A stretch of 24,698 bases of DNA from Smittium mucronatum (taxonomy: Eukaryota; Kickxellomycota; Harpellomycetes; Harpellales; Legeriomycetaceae). The notes beneath the pieces were generated by a model that worked only from the letters and a program-made list of their open reading frames with translations, ran no database searches and was not told where the DNA came from. This document shows, in pieces, positions 1-12,278 of the stretch. Within the stretch, counting starts at the first letter, position 1; every line of letters starts with the position of its first letter. A program made the translations under genes and the position numbers. The DNA lies in contig LSSL01005056.1 in NCBI GenBank assembly GCA_001953115.1, positions 1 to 24,698 of the forward strand, read 5' to 3'.

Positions 1-1
1 C

Positions 2-40
2 ACGGCAAGGTATTTCACTCTTAGGGGAAATACCATCCGT
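2..40. repeat. Short imperfect hairpin at the left edge
   Basis: Positions 9-16 (GGTATTTC) and 27-34 (GAAATACC) are perfect reverse complements around a 10-base loop. Positions 2-5 (ACGG) and 37-40 (CCGT) extend the stem across a small internal loop. A competing 7-base pairing joins 12-18 with 57-63. The stretch is richer in G+C than what follows. It may continue left of the window or be chance. No function is assigned. Confidence 0.35.
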
Positions 41-3000
41 ATAAAAAAAAAATTCGGTGAAATGACATAGAATCTAATTTAAATCGAACATCCCCCAGTA
101 TAATCTCGAAAAACAATGAGTATTTTTTAAGAACAAAAAATTTACTATATAACTACGTATTCTAATTATGATGTAAAAATTATAATATTATGCGTTCTGC
201 CGTAAAAATGAATTCAAAATAATAGAAAATTATTTTATTAATTGTCTTTTACATACAGTTTTTTTCAGGATAATATTAACTAAAAAATCATCTAGAAATA
301 AACCTGAATCATTCCTTTCATTTTCGAGAAATTTTAAAATTAAAATTCAAACAAATTAAAAAGATTTTCATCCCAAAATACTTACAGTTTGTGTTGATTG
401 ATTTTTATAAAGTGTGAATATTAAAAGATTATAACCGTTTTAATAATTTTCTATTGAAAAAATCAGCTTAGTTAGTTTTTTCTAAATGAGAAAATTTTAG
501 ATTTTCTTTTTTCAATTTCAGCTTATTTGTTTAATCTTTTTAATAAATTACAATTATAGTTATAATAATTCTTTAGTTGTGATTCCAAAAAGAAAAAAAG
601 ACAAAAACATATAATTAATTTTTTGAATAGGGATATTCTCAAAAATTTATTTTAAATTAATTGCAAAAGATTATATGTTAAACTAAATTGAAAAAAATAG
701 GAGTAAAAAAATTTTCAATTAGAGAAAAAATTTAAGAATCCCAAATATTTTAAGGAAATTTTATTAAAGTCTGCTTATGATGATGATTATTATTAACGTA
801 TTATTGGTGCTCATAATTTTTTGAGATTAGCCGAGTAAAATTGGACTAAATTAGGCGCATAATTTTCCAGAATTAAGGAGAGACCAGATATTTTTGTAAA
901 AGAAGACAAAAAAAATATCTTAGTTATTTAATTGGGGTTGAATAAGAAAATTAAATTTACACTCCGACCAAAATGGTCAATATTTTTTTTATGTTTTAAT
1001 CTTATAGCTTAACATAAGAAGATTGATGAAAATTTAAATTAACAAATATGTGATACAATAGGGACAAATAGGATACGCCCCGAGAAAATTCAATGAAAAA
1101 TAAAATGAAAATAAACAAATGGAAAAATAATGGAATTTACTGTAAGAGGTTGATTTATTTTTTTAAATTTCGAAGTAATTTTGGTTTTTTTATCGAAATA
1201 ACAAAAAATAGTTAAAAAATAAAGGGATAAGGGAAATTATGAAAAATTTCCAATCAAGATGCCTAAATTTACAAATTATTTGTTGAATATCAAATTTAAG
1301 AACCAAAGTTTTTTTTTTAATTTTTTTTTTTTGCAGAATAGATGACTGGAGCTAATGGATATGAGGTATTTTTTGAGAAAAAGCAAATGCTAGTATATCT
1401 GTATCTAACATGGTGATTTTTTTTAAAAATTAACCCTAATACAGAAGATTTTATTTTATCATTGATTTTTTAAGTGGTTTGAATTTTTATACTTCAGACA
1501 CTAATCACAAATTTAGAGCCCCAAAAAAAGCATTAAGAGTGCTCTAAAATCCTAGAAAAAGAAAATTTACAATAATTATCAAGTAATTCATATTTTTGAC
1601 ACTGATAGACATATTTATCAGATTGAATGTGCAACCGAATTTATAAAATAAACAATATATATTTATTAAGCGTGGAAAATCGGAATTTTTTCAAAAAAAT
1701 ATAGATTATACAAAATTATTTTACTTTAAGGTAACTAAGCTAAAGAGAATGGGGTTTGAATAAATTTTTTGCCTTTTTAATGGAACATAAATCTTTTTTA
1801 AAATATTTAGCTTTATTCTACTAAAATTTTCTTATTAATTCGATTTCATATTTTTTTAAATCGTATTTTAAATCCTTAATCCTATTGGATTTTTTTTTTC
1901 TAAATTGGAATTTAAAAGATGTAATCGCTTTTTTATTTAATCCCAATTCATAACTTTACCAATTAAATAAAACCACAATAATCAGATACATAGAGTTTGT
2001 TACTGTTATTATTTTCCTAAAAAGAGAGTGTGTGGATGAATTTTCTTTATAATAAATTTCGTTTTAAATTAATTTTCGTACTGAAACGCTAAGAACGGAA
2101 TTTTTTTTCAATTATTTTTATTTGATGCCTTTAATTTATTAATAAAAATTTTGAGTGTACTAATCAAATTTTAATACCTCTATAGTTGTATTTTTTATTA
2201 ATAAAAGGGATTTCACGAAAAAATTAGCAATTTTTTATTTAAAAATTCACGAAAATTCTATTTAATCATACCGAAAAAAACTTCCCATATGCATTTTTTT
2301 TAAAAATGAAGACTTTTCAAATATAAAAAATAATTTTTATACTTAATAATGGCGAATAAAAATATAAAAATAAGTTATATTAAAATATTTTTGATTTTTT
2401 ATCAAATATAAAAAATCATATCTCATGCAATCGACAAATTTATAGAGAATTTCTGAAATTCATCCATTTTTTCAGCCGAAAATTGTAGGAAAAAACTTTA
2501 TCTGTATCTATTCCAAAAATATAGAATATTTATTTAGATTTCATCACCGAACATAAATTATGGGTAATAAAAGAAAAATAAGGTTTATACTTTTTGGATT
2601 TTTTTTTTTAAATATTATTAGAAATAATTTTATCACAATTTTTAACAATATAAGTGAGAGAAGTTGCAAGATATAAGAAGTTTAAAAATAAATCAGGCCT
2701 TAAAATCAATAACATTTTCTTTGAAATAAAATATTTTCCAAGTAACTTAGAAAAAAAGAGCGCAAAAATATCTTTATTTGATTATAAAATCGTCCATTTT
2801 TTACACATCATTTTTTTAACCACGATAAAAATGAATAAAAAAACTTTATAGGGTCTTAAAAAATAAAAATTCCCGATAAAGAAAAATAATTATAAATATT
2901 TAAAAGCAATTTTAAGAGGAATTTAAAATTTATTTAGTATATCGAAACAACATTTTTCCACTTTATGGACTATAATTAAGCTTTTCTTTTAAAAAAGTTT

Positions 3001-5004
3001 CATAATAATGCCTTCCATCTAATACTAGTTATTCATAAAAATTCTAGAATTGAATTATACATTTATTTTCCTATTTAAGTGAACACTAAAATTGAATAAA
3101 ATTTCTAAATTGGTGACTTGTTTTTTTCAAAGGAATTTTATAAAATTATCGAAAATATCTCCTAAAAATTTTAAACCGGAGTACATCTTATGTTAAAAGT
3201 TAATTCGATGAAATTTTCGAAATACTGGAACAATTCAAAGTAAAAACTTATTGAAAGAGTGTGAATTAACACTTTATCGAGAAAAATACAAGGCGAAAGC
3301 TTAATTTTTTTTTATCGAAGTAGTTCTTTTTAGTTGGGTCTAATAAGTTTAAATGAAATATCAAATCGATGTTAATAGTTTTCTTTCAATCTGAATTTTC
3401 GGTAGAGCTATTATATAGGCTTCAGAAAAAAAGTAGGATAGATGGGTTATACCTCAATTTTTTTCATTTAAATTACCAATAATGTAGTTTTTTCTATTTA
3501 CTCGGAAGATATCGATAATTGATAAAATTTCAAACCAAATCAAGTTTATAAATCCAAAAAACACGCGCATTATTTTAAAAATTTCCCGGTTAAATTTGTC
3601 TTAGGAATTTTAATTGCGTTATCAGGTGTTTTATTTAAACTCTACTTCCTTAAAAATATAGTAATTATTCTTATTTCAGCGCTGAAAAAATGCTAAAATA
3701 TAAGAAGTATGTAGATTGAATATTTAGGTAATCAAATAACCAAAAATATTGAAAAATTATACAGTAAGAATATGAAATTAAAAACAATAAAAATAAAATG
3801 TTACTTTTTTAAAATCATGAAATTTTTGCCCGGTAAATAAAAAATTAAACATAAGATCAAATTTATAGAAAAAAAAATTGAGCCTAGAGTAAAAATATCC
3901 AAAATAAGTTTATTCTAATGAAAATATTTTGGAAAAATTCACCACTTAACCATATTTTAGTATGCAAAAATTCATTAATATAGAACACCGACATAATTTC
4001 TTTTTTTACAGTTCATAAAAAAAGATAAATTTAAAAATCCCCTATATGAAAAAAATGACGAATGAATTTTTTGAAGGATGCCCAGTTTAAGCAGTAAAAA
4101 TATATTATCTTTGACTAATATTTTAAAAACTGCTATTTATCTGTGAAATATATGCTACTAAATAATAATAAACTGAGTATAGTAATTAATAATATATTAA
4201 ATGAATACTTCATTCGACACAGGATTTTGAATTATGTGAAAATAAAACGTGAATCAAAATCTTATTATATTAAAATTTAATATAATTAAGACATACTATC
4301 ATATTAAAAGTGCATTCCTTAGTTAATCTCGAAAAATGGATAAATATTATCTAAATTTAATTTAAATATATTTTTTTGACAAAAAAAATGTATTCAAAAA
4401 AGCGTTTCTATCATTGAAATATATATGAAATGGATATTTTGAACTTAGATAAACGAAGAAAATATATTTATTATCTAATACCAAATAATAATCACTGATC
4501 TAATTTTAAGATTTATATTTCCTTAGAACAAGATTAATGCAGAAACTATTACAAAAAACATTAAATATATAATATTAAAATTTAACCCAATATTTTTCTA
4601 AAAAACCAAGGAAAATAATAATCAGTTTTAATTTTAATTATTCATTTGTATTTAAACCCAAATAATTTTACCTTAATCAGTTTGATATTTGAATTCCGTG
4701 GTTCGATAAATAATAATCAATTAAAGATTTTTTTTTCAATTTTTTAGCTCAAGATGAAGAATAAAAAAGTTAAAAGCGAAGAAAAAAATAAATTAGCAGA
4801 AAATTTGAAGTTTTTTTCATTTTTTTTTAAAATTAGAATTGTTTTTAGATTTTTTTTCTTGTCAACTTCAAAATAGAATATCAAGATAAAAAAGATTTTT
4901 ATTACAATTTTTAAATAAATCAGCCTTATTATGCATTTAAATACAACCAAATAAAATAATTTTTTTAAATATAAAAATCTCATTTTTATTAAAACAGGAC
5001 TTGA

Positions 5005-5018
5005 ATATATATATATAT
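5005..5018. repeat. (AT)7 microsatellite
   Basis: An uninterrupted run of seven AT units inside non-coding DNA. It is an ordinary simple repeat and may vary in length between individuals. Confidence 0.9.
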
Positions 5019-6540
5019 TGTAGAAAACGTAAAAAACAAAAATAAATAGATTTTTTTGTTTAATTGAGAAATAATATGGAAAAATATCAGTATTCTCGTA
5101 GGCATTGAATAGAATAACTATTTTCAGTTAAATAATTCAGTGTTTTCTAGAAATCCCCACTCAATATTAATATTGAAAATCAATAATAGTTATATTTTTT
5201 TCATATAATTATTTTACACTAAAAATAATTGCTTTTATTCAAAAGATGGCTTTAAATTACAAAATAAAAAATCAATAAGCTTGGAAAACTTACAAAAAAT
5301 GGATTTTTTTGATTTCTTATATAATTTATTAACATTAATAACCAGTTTCTCGAAAATTAAAAACTAAAAATTAAATATTTATCAATAAATAATAAATTTA
5401 AAAAAGAAATTTTTTTTAGAAAGGATAAATTTAATATATTTTTCGTATATTAATTATCAATTTGTGGTTAATTAATATTTATTGATATAAAAATACATAA
5501 AATCAAGCTTTTCTTAAAAATTTATTTGATACTTAGATATAATGGTATTTTATAATTGTTGAATATTCAGTCTCTGAATCAAGTATTAATAATTATTATA
5601 TAATCTTAAAAAGATTCCATATTTTCAAAAAAATGATAATAACTACTGAAAAATACTTTCAGTAAAACAAACCATTTTTTAATATCTAAAAATTCTAATA
5701 GAATTAAAATAGAGACTTTTTTTTGAAATATAAACTGTCTTGAATAAAAATTCAAACCTTAACAAGAAACTCAAGGCTTAGGAAAATGTAAAAAATATAA
5801 TACCTAAAAATTCTGATAGAGAAAATAGATGAAAACAAGAATTAGTTATGAAATTTTTTCTACTTTTTTAATTCTGATAACTATTAAAACGGGAGTTTTT
5901 TTTAAGGCTATATTTTTTTATATTATTTTAGAGAAAATTTAATTCATACGAAACCGTATCTTTATTATAAATAACAAAAACCAGGAATTTTCTCAAACAA
6001 GCAGAACTTTGTTTTTATAATATATTTTAAAAGAGAAATTAACCGGTACTAATTTGAAATTAAACTCAAATATAGAAATGAATATCATTTTATATGCTAT
6101 AAAAAAACTTTTGCAAATTTAATAAATATTACAAGGATTAAAATGATAATATTTTTAAAATTGAAAAATTTTATTTAAAATAAGTTTATAAATAAATTCT
6201 TATTAAAATAAATGTGAATTTTACACACTAAATGGGGAAGAATTTGTTTTTTATTTATCTATTATTTTTTTTTCCATGTGACTGTTGTTTTTTTTTGTAA
6301 CTCTTAGCTTGTTTGGTTCATGAAAATATCACTTTTTGATGTAAAAATCGATTAAATAATTTATATTATATAAATTTTTGAAGTTTTAGCATAAATTTTG
6401 GATAATAATATCATATTTTGGTTGAAATTTTAGACTTTATTATATTAAATCTTAGTATTAGAAATAATATAAAGAAATAATTATGTAAAATTTGACCTTT
6501 GATCAATACTTTGTAAATAATATTAATGATATATGATATA

Positions 6541-6557
6541 TTAATGTTAATGTTAAT
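6541..6557. repeat. (TTAATG) hexamer repeat, about 2.8 copies
   Basis: Two full TTAATG units are followed by a partial third. They lie just right of an AT-rich near-palindromic patch (ATTAATGATATATGATATATTAAT). Simple-sequence DNA with no visible function. Confidence 0.7.
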
Positions 6558-6580
6558 ATTATGAAATTTTGGCAAAAATT

Positions 6581-6599
6581 AAAGAAAGAAAGAAAGAAA
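6581..6599. repeat. (AAAG) microsatellite, about 4.75 copies
   Basis: Four perfect AAAG units plus AAA form a purine-only run. Frames open on both strands across 6559-6796 are translations of this low-complexity neighbourhood (lysine and isoleucine runs on one strand, leucine and phenylalanine on the other), so they are not called as genes. Confidence 0.85.
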
Positions 6600-8548
6600 T
6601 TAATATAATTAGAGACGTTATTTTTAGCTCTAAGTATAAAATAATATATTTTAGTTTAAATAAGATAAAAAATAAATATATCGGATTTAAATCTGAAATT
6701 AAATACACAATTAATTTTTTTAAGAGATCTATAGAATTTCTATTAAAGTTAAAGTTAAAATTCAAATTAATTGAGAACTATATTAATTATAATTAAAATT
6801 AAAAAATAAAGCTAAATTATTATTAAAAAAAGGCGATAATAAATTTTATGGGTTGTATTTAAAAATATGTGTTATTGAATAATAAAATTTTACCATTAAT
6901 TTTTTTTTTAAAAAATAAGCCAAAAATATATTTCTAAAAATCTAATACAATCAAAAAAACATCAAAAATTATAGAAAAATTCAGTCTAATAAGGATTATT
7001 ATAAAAATTAAAAAAAAAATTTAAAGAGTCTTTAAAATTGATTTTTTTTCCGATTTCAATTCAAATATATTTTTTAACTAAATGATACCATTTCTACGTT
7101 TTTAATTCATCTTACAGAAAATTTAAAGTGATAATTTTAGCCTTTTTTAGATTTTTTTAATTAAAAATGGCTATAATAATATATTTTTTTAATAAATAAT
7201 ATATTTAAATTTAAATTAAATGTATAATAGGCTTAAGACAATTTAATTTATTATATGAATATAATATCCATATCTAAAACAAATAGAGATATTGATTTTT
7301 ATCATAATCATGTTTATAGAAAATAGTATTCAATAAAATTAAAAAATAGTGTACTAACTAAATTTATTTAAATCAACCCAGATCTTGGAACATAAAGCTG
7401 CCATTTTAAATGATTATACCAGTATATTACAATTTCTGGATAGAGTCATAGTGTTAAAAGATATTTATTTAAAATATTGAGAATATTTCAAGATATATCG
7501 GAAAATTTTTATCCCTAGATGTATATATATCGTGGGTTTTTACAAAAAAATAATAGGTTAAATAAAGAGATCGAAACTTTTTATGATTAATTTCATAGTA
7601 ATAATATTTTAAAGATATTAGCTCCTATAAAGTACCCTATTTATAAATTTAGACACATAATGATGTAATAAAAATTATATCTGGGTTAAAGAAAAATTTA
7701 ATAATATGTTTAAAAAAATTAAAAAAATTCTGGATTCAAGAAAATCAATAAAATGATATCAGTAAACTATCACCAGATTTAAAAAAATCATTTATTTGGA
7801 CTAAAATTAAAGAAATAGTTGGTTTTTATTCTTTAAAAATAAATATGTTATATAATTTGACTATTTATTTCAATGATAGGTTGATAAACTTATAAAAAAT
7901 TATAAAAAATAACAAAATTTCCAACTCAATTATCTTTCAGAAGTCAGAAATTGATCTTTGATTAATAGAGATATGGTAAAAAATTATTAAAAAAATAAGT
8001 TAAATTTTACTATCGAAATAATATAATTTTAGGATTTTAATACTATCTCGTTTATTAATTTCTCCTTGTGAATATATGATTTTAAAATAAGATATGGTTT
8101 AGTAAATTAAATAATATTACTGCTTTTGGTTCATAGATCCCTTCAAGAAAATAATCATGAATAAAAAAAATTTCAATAAAATAATTTTAATTGGAAAATT
8201 CAGATATTTTACAAATATTTTTTAAAATCACTTTAGAAATTTTATTTAATTTTTATTTCATGGATATCTAATTAATTTTTAGATGAAATTTTTTTAAACA
8301 TCTCTCTAAAAAAATAGCCCGTCTATTTATAAAAGAGATATAAAGTAAGTAGTTACATAATTTAATTTATTAAAAAAATTGATGAAAGTTTTAATTATTT
8401 ATTCTGTTTATTTTATTAATGATTGAAAAAAAAATAGCCCAAGTGCTAAGCTTATTACCTATTTTAGCCAAGAAAAAAAGCATATTATCTAAGAAAGTGA
8501 TATATAATACGATCCTAATACACTTTTTTTTAAAAAAGTTATTATTTA

Positions 8549-8574
8549 ATTTACAAACTATCATGTTTGTAAAT
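8549..8574. repeat. 10-bp perfect hairpin, 6-base loop
   Basis: Positions 8549-8558 (ATTTACAAAC) pair with 8565-8574 (GTTTGTAAAT) around the loop TATCAT. There is no T-run behind it and no gene beside it, so it is not read as a terminator. At this base composition a stem of this size could occur by chance somewhere in 24 kb. Confidence 0.6.
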
Positions 8575-9921
8575 ACAATAATTAAAATAATAAAGTATAC
8601 GTAAAGTGTGAGTAATTAGTGTTAGAAAAATCGGTAAATAAATCTAAAAAAAAACTTCTTGGATATATAAAATAAAGAATTGTGGCATAATCTTAATGTT
8701 TTAAATTTAATTAGTTTCAAATTGAGTTTTTTCCTTTATTAATTCACTAGAAGCCGAATCCAAGCAATATTTGTGAAATAAAATTTTTTCTAATTATAAT
8801 ATTTTATTAATATAACCCTATTTAATTTTAATTTTGCAAAAAATTCTTCTTCTAAATTTTTCTTTTCTAAAGATTTATTAAACTTTTACAAATTATATAA
8901 AATTCGAACGAGAGAATTGTTTAAAATTGTTCTAATTGTGAATGAGAATATTTATTGGTAGTTAAAGTAAAAAAATTTATAATTGACTAGATTTTTTTAA
9001 TCAAAATACAGTTAAATTTCTCTATTATTATAATGAAAACAATTTTGTATAAAATTTTTCGATTTAGTTTGATGAATATATAATTATTAACAATTCTTAT
9101 TTCGAATAATCGCATTTTTCATTTAAAAATATTAGGTGGAAGAGGATTGGTCATTTTGGGAAATTTTTATTTAATGATGTAATGAGATTTTAGAAGGACT
9201 TGTAGTCTGGAACTCCAATAATTTTTAAATGGAGTTTAAAAATATCAATTTTCCATGAAATGGGAAAATATTAAAAAAAAATTAGTCAAATATGACAATA
9301 TTCTAATTTTATTTTTCAAAAAATTCTAGCAATTCTTCGAAAGTAAAAAATAAATAAGTAAAATAGATCAAATTTACTAAATTAATAACGAAGGAATAAA
9401 ATGAAAGAGCTTCTATTATTCTCTGATTAAATATTTAATTTATAACATAAAATTTTATTACCAATTTTTTTATAATATATGATTAATCTTTAAACATTAG
9501 AATTAGCCAAATATTTAATTCAAAATATAGTCAATAAAGAAGACTTAGATTTATAATAAATTGAAGTTATAGTTTAAAAAACTATGTTTATATTTTATTC
9601 CGATATAAATTTAAAAAAAATAAGAGTACTTGTAATATATATTGATACATTTGAAATTTGAAAAATAAAAACATTAATTATCGATATACCACAAAAATAT
9701 TGTCCTTTTCCACTACGAAAACTATAAGTGCGTAAAAAAAAACGATTAATAAATTTTAATGACAAAAAATATTATTATTAATAATTTCCATATTGGGGGC
9801 GATATATAAAAGAAAAAAATTTCTAAGGATTAATTTAATAAAATAGGATTTTTTTATGAAATTAAAAAGCCAATTATATACGTTAAAAATTTTAAAAAAA
9901 ACCATGGTTATTTATTTATGA

Positions 9922-9951
9922 ATTTAATATTTAAAAAAATAAATATTAAAT
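9922..9951. repeat. 12-bp perfect AT-only hairpin, 6-base loop
   Basis: ATTTAATATTTA (9922-9933) and TAAATATTAAAT (9940-9951) are perfect reverse complements around an A6 loop. The stem contains no G or C, so chance is a likely explanation in DNA of this composition. Confidence 0.6.
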
Positions 9952-10040
9952 GTTGTTTCAGAATTTGAAGGCTGGGTATTATTTTATTATGTTTTAAATT
10001 ATAATCATTAGTTGTACATATCTTATAAAGATATTTTATT

Positions 10041-10121
10041 GCTAAATATTATTTTTCGATAAAATATCTGGCTAAATATAATTTTTCGAAAACTATCGAA
10101 GCTGGATATCAAAACTATGAA
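10041..10121. repeat. Degenerate tandem repeat, about 30-bp unit
   Basis: Unit 1 (10041-10070) and unit 2 (10071-10100) both begin GCTAAATAT, share ATTTTTCGA, and end in related sequence around TATC. Unit 3 (from 10101) begins GCTGGATAT and keeps a related CAAAACTATGAA tail, but lacks about nine central bases. An 11-base inverted repeat links 10029-10039 with 10059-10069 across unit 1. The units look like old local duplications that have diverged. No coding frame follows the repeat. Confidence 0.6.
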
Positions 10122-11952
10122 GCTATTATTTAAGACTAAATTGATGTTTAAAAAAATTCTAGAATATTTAAATCATATTATTATTGCTAATCCGTTGATT
10201 AGTAATATTATTTTCGGATTGTGAAACAAAATGTTTTAACTTTAAAACGTATTTAAATTATATAATAATATGCGAAAATAAAATTAATCTCTTTCAATAA
10301 GTTTTTATTGTAAAATATTGTTCGATAATTAGTAATTATATACAATACTTGTATTTAACCACTTAATGACATGATAAATCATGAAATGTGGAGAAATTTT
10401 GACCGAAAATCTTGCCTTCAGGGAAAAAAATTTATTTAATTATTATTATAATTAATCAATCTTTATTGAAAACTAATATTACTTTTTTTTTGCTAAATTT
10501 AAATACCAGGAGTTTAATTTTTACTATTATAAAGTAAGCTTTGTAAATTATAAAATAAATCAAAATTTACTTTACAAAATACTTTTAATTTAAATCTATT
10601 TTTTTTATGAATTAATTTGAATTATTGAGAGAAGACAATTCAATCTTCTAATAAATAATTTGTCTTGGGCTTTGTTTCTTGTGATATAAAAATTCTCTTT
10701 TTATTAAAAAATAAGTTATTACTGATTTTATAAAATTTAAACTATTTTTTTACGGTATTTTTTAATTATTTAGAGTTTTTAGATTAAATAAAAAGTAAAA
10801 GGTGATATTTTTATATGAATTTATTATTAATCTTATTTTTTATTTATGTCAGGCTGTTATTGCAGATATTTGGGGTTAAAAGCAAGAAGAAATTATGCAA
10901 AATACCAATAGAGCCTCAAATAATTTTTTTATTGGTTTTATTTTAAAGCTTATTAAAATTTCTTTAAATTTTTAATTTTATATCAATAAGATATGTTTTT
11001 TTTTACGAGACGAACATTATATACCTTCAAAAAAATTTTTTTTGAGAAATCATAAAATAAAAACCTCCTTTTTGAATAATTAGTTTTTATTTTCAAATTT
11101 AGCCCACTTATTAGGGCTATAATCAGGGTAGATAAATTATTATTCTACATAAAAAATTATCTATGTGAACAATAAGGATTTTTCAAACGTGGTTTCCGAG
11201 ATTTTGGTGATGGCTTTCTTTGGAAATTTTAAAGGATCTATTACCAATTTTTTCACTCTCAATATCTCTTTATTTTAATAAAAAAGTTTAAAACTAGTAC
11301 TTTTATTAAAATCCAATTTTTTCACTGATATTGGAGGCCCTTGAACTAAATCAATTAATAAAGTTTCTTTTTATAATTAATAATCCCAATATTATTATTT
11401 TTCTACCTACACAATAAGAGAATTTTTTTTAAAAAAAAATTAAAGATTACTACTCCTTGATCAATTTTATTAATTATTTTTTATTATTAGAGGAAACTTA
11501 GTCCTTATTTTATAGGAAAAAAAAGTTAAAATACTCATCTTTATTTCAGATATGTTTCTTGATTTTATAAAAATAAATTTGTAGGAAAATTACTATATAT
11601 ATTAATTTTTTCATTGAATTTGATAAAAAAATTGCAGTTTAAATGAAAAATGTTTCATAATGATAAAAAGTGTAGAAAAGTGCAATAACTTAAGTTTTAT
11701 TTTTCACACTATTTTTATGTGCAATTTATGAAAAAACAGCTAAAAATTAAAATTTTCTGAAATCTAGCAAAGAATTCTTCTGGTTGCCAATATTTTTAAA
11801 TTCAAACGCATCCAATAAAAATTTAAAAAATGAGATAAAATTTTAAAGCAATGCCTTCCGATAAAAAAATAAAAAGATTCATAAAAAAGATTTTATTAGT
11901 GTAATCTTTGGATTCTAACGTAATGTCAGTCACTTTAACATTATTAAAGTAT

Positions 11953-11977
11953 ATTTAAAAATATTTAAAAATATTTG
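11953..11977. repeat. 10-bp tandem A-tract repeat, 2.5 copies
   Basis: The unit TATTTAAAAA occurs twice and is followed by TATTT. A-tracts phased at about one helical turn are expected to bend DNA. No neighbouring gene suggests a use, and chance is likely in this background. Confidence 0.55.
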
Positions 11978-12140
11978 TATTTAATAAAATTTTTGATTTT
12001 TTAATATCTTTGCTCTAAAAAACAATAATAGATAATTTAAATATCCTTTAATTCCAAGAAAAAATATTTACATATTAGAAATAATATCCTCTAAAAATTG
12101 AATTAAACACGTTATCGACGAAATGAATTACTTTTATTTT

Positions 12141-12278
12141 GTAAAAACGTAAAGTCCTTGGTCATGGCTGTACAGATATGTTTAATATAAATCTGAAACT
12201 AGCTTTTTACTGAAATTGGGCCCATTTATTGGCATATTTTTTATATTTACAGCCATGTCAAAAAAAAGGTAAAAACGT
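12141..12278. repeat. Inverted repeat nested inside a direct repeat
   Basis: GTAAAAACGT occurs at 12141-12150 and again, in the same orientation, at 12269-12278. Inside these, CATGGCTGTA (12163-12172) and TACAGCCATG (12248-12257) form a perfect 10-base inverted repeat with five G/C pairs. The gaps between outer and inner repeats are 12 and 11 bases, so the layout is nearly symmetrical. The arrangement resembles a tiny inverted-repeat element with duplicated flanks, but the outer repeats do not abut the inner ones as a true target-site duplication would. It encodes nothing. Confidence 0.4.

Larger units (their letters stand above)
1..6540. other. AT-rich non-coding stretch, desert part 1
   Basis: I see no gene here. 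Sampled lines run from about 20% G+C in the first 3 kb to about 12-17% towards 5-6 kb. The sequence is mainly alternating short A and T runs. The longest start-to-stop frames (2654-2851 on the plus strand, 4744-4983 on the minus strand) encode lysine, isoleucine, leucine and phenylalanine-rich strings with no domain pattern, as expected of translated AT-rich DNA. No tRNA B-box-like sequence, transposon protein or long terminal repeat was noticed. Confidence 0.7.
6600..12140. other. AT-rich non-coding stretch, desert part 2
   Basis: The most AT-rich part of the window, with sampled lines at about 10-15% G+C. I see no gene. The one frame of note (8419-8604, plus strand, 61 codons) is a lysine, isoleucine and leucine-rich string that overlaps the 8549-8574 hairpin, and it is explained by chance. 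The stretch holds small hairpins (8549-8574, 9922-9951), a degenerate tandem repeat (10041-10121) and a 10-base tandem repeat (11953-11977), listed separately. Confidence 0.7.

Noticed and set aside
2654..2851. 65-codon open frame, plus strand
   Set aside because: The product is a lysine, phenylalanine and isoleucine-rich string without a domain or signal. At about 80% A+T, frames of this length are expected several times in 24 kb.
4744..4983. 79-codon open frame, minus strand, with hydrophobic stretches resembling membrane segments
   Set aside because: T-rich DNA read on either strand gives leucine, isoleucine and phenylalanine runs, so apparent membrane segments are a composition effect. 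There is no promoter, homology or G+C rise to support a gene.
6559..6796. Overlapping frames on both strands (68 and 75 codons)
   Set aside because: They are mirror translations of an AAAG microsatellite and low-complexity AT sequence. Neither strand shows codon-like composition.
8419..8604. 61-codon open frame, plus strand
   Set aside because: It is low complexity, contains the 8549-8574 hairpin and has no recognisable features. It fits chance expectation.
11090..12240. Loose similarity between about 11090-11120 (GCCCACTTATTAGGG) and about 12205-12235 (GCCCATTTATTGGCA), suggesting a dispersed repeat
   Set aside because: The match is only about two thirds to three quarters over some 40 bases of AT-rich sequence, which is not distinguishable from chance by eye.
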